From Nectonema munidae (taxonomy: Eukaryota > Nematomorpha > Nectonematoida > Nectonematidae), in contig JAUIRK010000536.1 in the NCBI GenBank assembly GCA_030549495.1, positions 1 to 64,000 of the forward strand: a stretch of 64,000 nucleotides of DNA. The letters are read 5' to 3'. This document shows, one piece after another, positions 58,505 to 64,000 of the stretch; the first letter of the stretch is position 1; every line of letters starts with the position of its first letter. Both the position numbers and the translations under genes were made by a program. The notes beneath the pieces are model-generated. The model was not told where the DNA came from, did not search any database, and saw nothing but the letters and a program-made list of their open reading frames with translations.

Positions 58505-58632
58505 CTAAGGGGCATGAGTAAGGGTGCTTCTATACTACAAGTTCTAGGCTTCGATTCAGCATCAGGCCTTCTATGCTCATAGTTCGATACAAGCGAGGCA
58601 ATTGTGCCTTCTCGGTGAAAACACTCCACTCT
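58505..58632 (+). mobile_element. SINE-A copy
   Basis: On the plus strand it runs from CATGAGTAAGGGTGCTTCTA through a degraded B-box GGCTTCGATTCAGC, then TCATAGTTCGATACAAGCGA, AATTGTGCCTTCTCGGTGAA and AACACTCCAC. It aligns along its length with the minus-strand copy at 30.2 kb. Confidence 0.75.
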
Positions 58633-58699
58633 ATCTTCACTTTTCCCTTATCTTTACTATGCGTCAGTTAAGATTTTGGGAGTTTAATTAAAAGAGGGG

Positions 58700-58975
58700 A
58701 TTAAATCAGGTTGACTACTTTTGTGTCCAGCGTCCTGTCCAAAAGCGAACGAAGAAAACTCGACTGGTTTGGACATTTCTTGAGAAGGTGGTGAAAAGAT
58801 GAGACAGTGCGTGAAATAATAGAGTATCCGAATAGTGGGAAAGAAGATTTCAATAGATAGAAAGGCAGAGTGAAGGAGAAACTAGAAAAGATTTGTCTCA
58901 AGGAACACTGACTCAAGTGGAGACTTGCCAGGGTGACCTCCCCCAGCCCCAACGTGTGGAAAAGGTGTAGTCAAA
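58700..58975 (+). mobile_element. LINE C-terminal fragment
   Basis: The plus strand encodes SERRKLDWFGHFLRRW and then, in another frame, a KGRVKEKLEKICLKEH segment. This resembles the WFGH...GRPxxRW end of LINE proteins, like the block at 42.5 kb. Both ends are lost. Confidence 0.55.
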
Positions 58976-59713
58976 GAAAAAACTGTTCAATGTTAAATCT
59001 CTATAAAGCTTGGACCTATCCTGCCGAACTTGAATGTTTACAGTAACGAAGTGTCTTCAATATCAAGGTTACCCTTGTCAAATATCTTCCCCTTGTTATT
59101 GTGGATAAACGTAATGAGTGTGACAGAAGAGTTGAAGCCGTGCAATCTAAGGAATTTGAGAACTTGTTAAAGTCGAAGTCGACAAAATGTAAATGAAGAC
59201 ATCTCTGTTCTCAAAATGCTTAAAAACACTTCCAGAGTTTAGCAATTAAGGTGTCATAGTCAAGCGAATTTGTTGTTTACGTCTTTCAAAAACTTTCATC
59301 CACATTTAAATGGGAAATTTGTTTTACTAAATCGACCATACGATTTCATTTTTGGACTCAGTCTTCACAATAAAAGTATCAAAATTTCTGAAAGTCTCAA
59401 TAAAATTTGGGTTTAATGACTAAAAATTGTTTCTAAAAATATTATTTAAATTTTTAATAAAATATGGTACAATTTATTTTTAAAGGTCAAACGTGAGACC
59501 GATTGAAATTTACCGTTTTAGGCATTTGACCGTTCTATAAAAGTTATACTCTATTGCAGGTATTCAATTTTTGATGTTTTATAATGGTCGGTATAAAGAG
59601 GTCATCTTTCTATCAAGATGACCGTTAAGGTAGCTTTTACTGTATATTTTTTCATATTAAATCGATCGTGCTGATTTTAAGTAACGAAACCCCACGTACA
59701 TTTAATCACATAC
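58976..59713. other. Spacer, possible pogo-like tip
   Basis: Reading down from 59641 on the minus strand, CAGTAAAAGCTACCTTAACG resembles a pogo/Tigger-type end. A related CAGTAAAAGG block lies near 60009 in the same orientation. No partner inverted end was found. Confidence 0.35.
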
Positions 59714-59880
59714 CCCAACGACAACGTCAATACATCCAAACAAGAAACCATTGCTCAACTCCTCCAAGTCACAATCCACACTTTTTTTCCGAGCCAACAA
59801 AGAATACAGCGCACCAATCAAAATAATAAAAAAAATAAATAACAGATGATTCAAAATTAACTTACAACACACTGAACATC
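59714..59880 (-). other. Possible membrane-protein exon on the minus strand
   Basis: An open minus-strand frame encodes LILNHLLFIFFIILIGALYS followed by LLARKKSVDCDLEELSNGF and LFGCIDVVVG, directly before a good donor GTATGT. It reads as one membrane helix followed by a polar segment, with coding-like base use. No acceptor, partner exons or family were identified, so this is weak. It would run head-to-head with the SLC16-type gene. Confidence 0.25.
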
Positions 59881-60072
59881 ATCAAAGCCGTATCTCGCTC
59901 TAGATGGGGTAAACGATCTTATTAAACTACAGGAGTACTTAAACCCAAACAAAATCGACAAGCCCCTTCTACAGGTTAACGTCCATTTAAAGAGAAACCT
60001 TTTACTGTAAAAGATCCAAATGCTTATAATGTTTTTCAAAATCGGCAGCATTTGTTTTTTCTTTTAGAACAG

Positions 60073-63000
60073 ATGAAAATAGAACATGGAAATCACATCG
60101 TTCCAAATGGAGGTTGGGGTTGGGTGTGCGTATTTGCATGTTTCTTTCAAAGTTTCATCAACGTAGGCTTTCTAAAGTCAGGCGGAATCATATTCAATGC
60201 AATTATCAAGCACTATGACGCTTCTGTCGTGCTCGTTGGCTTCTTGTCCACGCTGCCTTTCGCGCTTATCTGCATCTTGGGTGAGTGTTTTGTTTCTTCA
60301 TTTTACATCTTACAACTGTCATCATCTGTTAATAATCAAATTAATCCTCTAACACCTGAATAGAGAAGTTCTCAAATTTTTATTGTATACACATTTATAG
60401 GATTAGTGTTTGTGTCAAGAAGAAACTTATCTTGAATCAGTTCTTGTGGAATGAATATTTTCTGAATTATACACTTTTATCATTATAGTTAGAAAATTAT
60501 AAAATACAAGAAGATCACTTTTGAAAACAACTATATGAATATATATATATATGGTGTGAAAAGTGAATCCCCATTTAAAAAGATTAAACAGTAAAAGTTT
60601 TCGGAAATTCATTTAAAGTCAAACCTGTTTAAGACAGTCACCCTTGGGACCAGCTAAAAGTGGCTGTTTTACTCAGGTGACAGTTTTATCAAGTTTCATC
60701 TTCAGTATTCGAAAAATATATCATAGAAAATTAAATTAACACAGTTTCGAAGGAATTCATTCAGCAGTAAAAGCATTTATTTAATTGAATGTAACAGAAA
60801 AAACACAAAAACATTGAATTCATTATGTAAAAAAATTCACTTTGTTTTAAAAAGGTTCATGATGCTCGTTTGCTTTGTATATTTTTTCATTCTTATGTTA
60901 ATGACAATATCTTGCATGTAACATGTCGCTGTTCTTTTTTGCAAAGTAAATTGCTTACGCACATATTTCTATGCACTTTTGCTCTTGAGTTAAAGATGAA
61001 AGATTCTTCAACTGACTCTATATCATCGTCATCATCACCATCTGAGTCCTTTTCGTTATCATGAAGAATATCTGTTGTGGAGCGATCCCTGTCAATAGCA
61101 TAATTTGAGGTAGAATGATCATTGTCAATGTGGCTAAGGTTATTAAATTCCAATCCAAATAATTTTTTGGAAAGACATAAAACTGATAATGAAAGATGTC
61201 TGTTTTCCTTGAAAACATCAAAGTTAGTCTCTGTGCTTTCCATACTTGCTGTATTTACATCCGCAAAAATCTCTGCAGTAAATCGAGCTCGAGCAAAGCA
61301 CTTATGAATAGTGGAAGAGGTCACTTCATTCAATGAATTAAGATTCATATCAATGGATTCATCGAAGAGAGAAATTTTTTGGAGAATTTCAGGACTAGTA
61401 ATGGATTCATCTTTCGAAATGTTGTCACAGACAAACTGTAGCTCTCTATCTCTGTATTTTAGCTCCATTGCTTGTATGAACCTTGATCCATGGGTTGACT
61501 AGCTGATGTGTTTGGTGGCAGAAAAACTAATTTAACGCCTGTAAGTATCACATGAGGATGCCCAGGAGATTTGTCGAAGACAATAACAGCACTTCTCGCG
61601 TTTGATTCTTCATTTGACAGTCAAACTTTTTTACCCAATTTTCAAAGATATGACCTGTCATCCACGACTTTTTGTCTAATTTATATTTCACAGGAAGTGA
61701 TCGTTTCTCAATGTTTTTAAAACAACGAGAATTTTCCGATCACAAGTAAGAACTTTCTCTCCAGTGATCGAATCACATAAAGCAAGGCTAATCTGGTCTT
61801 TGAATTCTTACCGCCATATATGTTATGCCCTTTTACGTGAAAGGACTTGTTTTGCTGATTGTTTAGGTAGAACAAGCCGATTTGATCCATGTTTAAAATG
61901 TTTTTTGGCTCATATCCACCACAAATCGTAGAAAGCCTTTCTTTCCAATCATTACCAATATTTTTTCCTACATCACCTTTCTCCAGAAACAAATCCAAAC
62001 ATTATTATGTCGCTTTACAAATGCAGCCAACCGACCATTCGAAACACTAAAGGATTCTTTATCAAGCTCTAAAGCAAATTTTAAAGCGTGCTTTTCTAAA
62101 AAGGGTCTACTGACTTGTACTCGTCTAGTTGTAGCGTCTTAACGCCACTTTCAACATAGCTTATTAATTTTTCATTTCCCGTTTTACGTCTACGATCGTT
62201 TGGAGCATTGTTTTCAAAATCAAGCCAAATTTCGTCTTTTCGCTTATTTTGCACTTGATCTTTGCTGACGCTGAATGCGCCATCCACTTTACGCGAACTT
62301 TTGACTTTTCCGTACATTTCAATAACTAACTTTATCTACAAGGGAGAGAGTTTTTTTTTCATTCCGCTAGAAAACGATTATTATATGATAGCTCTAAATA
62401 AGGTAAAAACTATCAACTAAGTAAAACAGTTTTCACGCAGTGCGTATACATCAACGATTACATTTATCAAAGACATATGCGTGTTAGTCGTATACATGAA
62501 ATCTTATTTTATAAAACACTGTAGTACATATATATATATGCTTTTGTCTACTACTCCACATAACTTGATACACATCCAAGATATAGGCGTGTCAGCCGTA
62601 TATCATATGATGAATCACATTTCAAGTTTGGTTGGTTGTAGTTCACGCAACACCATTTTAGTTTTTGTCATGTGATTAGTCAACTGTTGCAAGAATAAGT
62701 TGCAAGTAGTGTGTAGCCTTTAGATGATAAATAAGCAAGGCTAACAAAATAATATATAGTATATGATTTGTGGCGTTATTATTGAAATTTGGATTGCCAG
62801 GTAGTGGCGGTGATGGTCTTTTACATGGTGTTTTTAATGTGCATACGATCTGGACTGAAAGAAGAGTGGCGCTGAAGTGGTCGTCTTATAAGGGAGGCGT
62901 TTAGAACAGGTTTGACTGTAATTATGAGGATGATTGTAACAAGTTTATATATATATTTGAGAGGATGCACTCAAAATTTTATTTTTCAAGCTGTTTCGAA

Positions 63001-63467
63001 ATTAAGTTTCTTTATCAAAATAAAAAAATGGTAACCGTGCAAAGTTGAATCATTTTTTTTTATCTTTTCACATTTGTGAAAACATATATCAACGTATCGC
63101 TTTACTGTAGCTCTTAACTTTCTGTTGTCCTCCACATACTTTTACCTTGGTGTTCAAAAGCGCGTTGTAAATAAAATTACTCAAATATGTAACAAAACTT
63201 TTTGAAAATTATTCAAATTTTCTTGAAAGGGCTCAAAACGGTGAACCGGATGACAGTTGATATCTCTATATGTTTGGGTTGTAGCAAAATACGAAACATT
63301 CTTTGTTGATTTCTTCTTTGCAGCCCTCTTCACTACACTATTGGCTAAAAAGATCTCCTATCGCATCATCATATTCGCTGGTAGCGTTATTTACTCCTTG
63401 TCTTTTTTCCTGGCAGCTTACACAACAAATTTTTACCTCCTTTGCTTGTATATGGGCGTATTTACAG
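60073..63467 (+). CDS. Monocarboxylate transporter-like protein (SLC16, MFS), first two coding exons
   Basis: Exon A is 60073-60280 from the ATG, preceded by a polypyrimidine tract and an AG acceptor, so an upstream non-coding exon is likely. Exon B is 63324-63477 by rough view but the donor is read at 63468, giving 63324-63467. Both junctions are GT-AG and phase 1. Exon A encodes IVPNGGWGWVCVFACFFQSF, the DGGWGWV-type start that marks SLC16 transporters, then helix 1 and helix 2 (VVLVGFLSTLPFALICILG). Exon B encodes ALFTTLLAKKISYRIIIFAG and a helix pair ending LLCLYMGVFTG, matching helices 3 and 4. Such proteins move monocarboxylates or related solutes with protons across the plasma membrane. 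The substrate cannot be predicted. The gene continues past 64000. Its 3-kb intron contains a Tigger transposon. Confidence 0.88.
60616..62918 (-). mobile_element. pogo/Tigger DNA transposon, nearly full length, inactive
   Basis: The ends are AAGTCAAACCTGTTTAAGAC on the left and GAACAGGTTTGACTG on the right, with TA dinucleotides immediately outside (60614-60615 and 62919-62920), as for Tc1/mariner-type insertion. The minus strand encodes a transposase in order. At 62317-62096 is an N-terminal helix-turn-helix part with VSKDQVQNKRKDEIWLDFEN and APNDRRRKTGNEKL. At 61998-61717 is the DDE catalytic part with LSTICGGYEPKNILNMDQIG and LFYLNNQQ (the first Asp follows NM). At 61600-60893 are PGHPHVILTGVKLVFLPPNT and SQPMDQGFIQAMELKYRD. 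The frame changes about three times and some stops occur, so it is broken but only moderately old. It sits antisense in the SLC16 intron. The plus-strand frames across it are shadows. Confidence 0.88.
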
Positions 63468-63772
63468 GTGATCCTTTAATTTTTTATCATCACTTCATCC
63501 TCCTATCCATTTTGATTGGAATATTTTTTATGAATTTCAACATCTTGTGTTTGTCCTGGGCATAAATACGCTAAAGCGTTGGGAGGTGCATAAAAATGAA
63601 TAAAACTTGATTCTGTCTGTGTGTAACCATCGCAAAGTATTTTTTGCCAAATGTTTTTATCCCTATTCCTTTACCATACGCACTAAGCATTTTTAAAGGC
63701 TTCAATCACTAAAAAATGTATATCAAAATTATTTTGAATGTTTACCATTAAGACATAGTGTATCGACTAGGC

Positions 63773-64000
63773 CAGGGATGTCCAACTGATACAACTAGTG
63801 GGCCATTTTCAAAAAATTTTCGACATGATTGGGCCGCATCTGATTTCTGAAAAAAATTCAGACAAAAATTTAAGAATAATTTGGTCTATTTGAGCCTCAT
63901 AAATTGAAAACATCGTCATAGTGTAATATTTCAAAACATCTCATTTTTGATATGATTTTAGTATTTTGAACTCAATTTTCAAAAAATCAGAAAGAAGATC
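63773..64000. mobile_element. hAT-like element tip running to the window end
   Basis: CAGGGATGTCCAACTGATAC followed by GGGCCATTTTC and GGGCCGCATCTGATTTCTG is the classic start of a hAT non-autonomous element. The other end lies outside the window. It is probably in the next intron of the SLC16-type gene. Confidence 0.5.

Noticed and set aside
1-64000. CRISPR array, operon structure, LTR retroelement or endogenous virus
   Set aside because: No spaced short repeats, no bacterial gene organisation, and no LTR pair or capsid, envelope or integrase coding recognised. The lone chromodomain-like frame is insufficient.

Overview
This is a window of AT-rich animal nuclear DNA. The genes have GT-AG introns, some of them kilobases long, and 3' ends carrying AATAAA. 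A chitin deacetylase with an LDL-receptor class A module points to an arthropod. The repeat content (a compact transposon-like gene family at 5.3-7.0 kb, an uncharacterised arthropod repeat protein at 44.8-46.7 kb, tRNA-derived SINEs, many hAT-like tips) fits a crustacean such as a parasitic copepod. The species is inference and is not proved by the sequence.

Layout. 1-5 kb is repeats: an inverted repeat cut by the window edge, a ~27-bp tandem array, a 1,182-bp duplication and a 344-bp duplication. 5.3-7.0 kb is a broken DNA-transposon-type gene. 7-12.4 kb shows no gene. 12.6-13.4 kb holds an intronless seven-helix receptor. 14.45-17.15 kb is a non-autonomous piggyBac-like element with TTAA ends and internal arrays. 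17.8-23.9 kb (+) is the chitin deacetylase gene, with a TATA box and twelve recognisable exons. 24.1-32.4 kb (-) is a complete five-exon ribose-phosphate pyrophosphokinase gene, tail-to-tail with it. 32.8-38.2 kb is LINE debris, a SINE and a decayed hAT transposon. 38.3-39.9 kb (-) is an intronless NT5DC2/3-type HAD protein. 42.9-43.6 kb (-) is a small membrane protein resembling TIMMDC1. 44.7-46.7 kb is a broken repeat-encoded gene carrying a MITE. 47.2-49.1 kb (-) is an intronless single-CCCH zinc-finger protein. 51-59 kb is SINEs, an orphan 5' half of tRNA-Tyr, LINE and hAT remains. 60.1 kb to the window end (+) is the start of an SLC16-type monocarboxylate transporter whose long intron carries a pogo/Tigger transposon.

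The host genes look functionally independent: nucleotide precursor synthesis, cuticle chitin modification, a probable respiratory-complex assembly factor, an RNA-binding-type zinc finger, a receptor and a transporter. No operon-like grouping, CRISPR array, LTR element or endogenous virus was recognised. Most structural novelty lies in the mobile elements: nested insertions, clean target-site duplications, and a SINE abutting the first base of a half tRNA gene. All exon boundaries were read by eye and not checked against transcripts.
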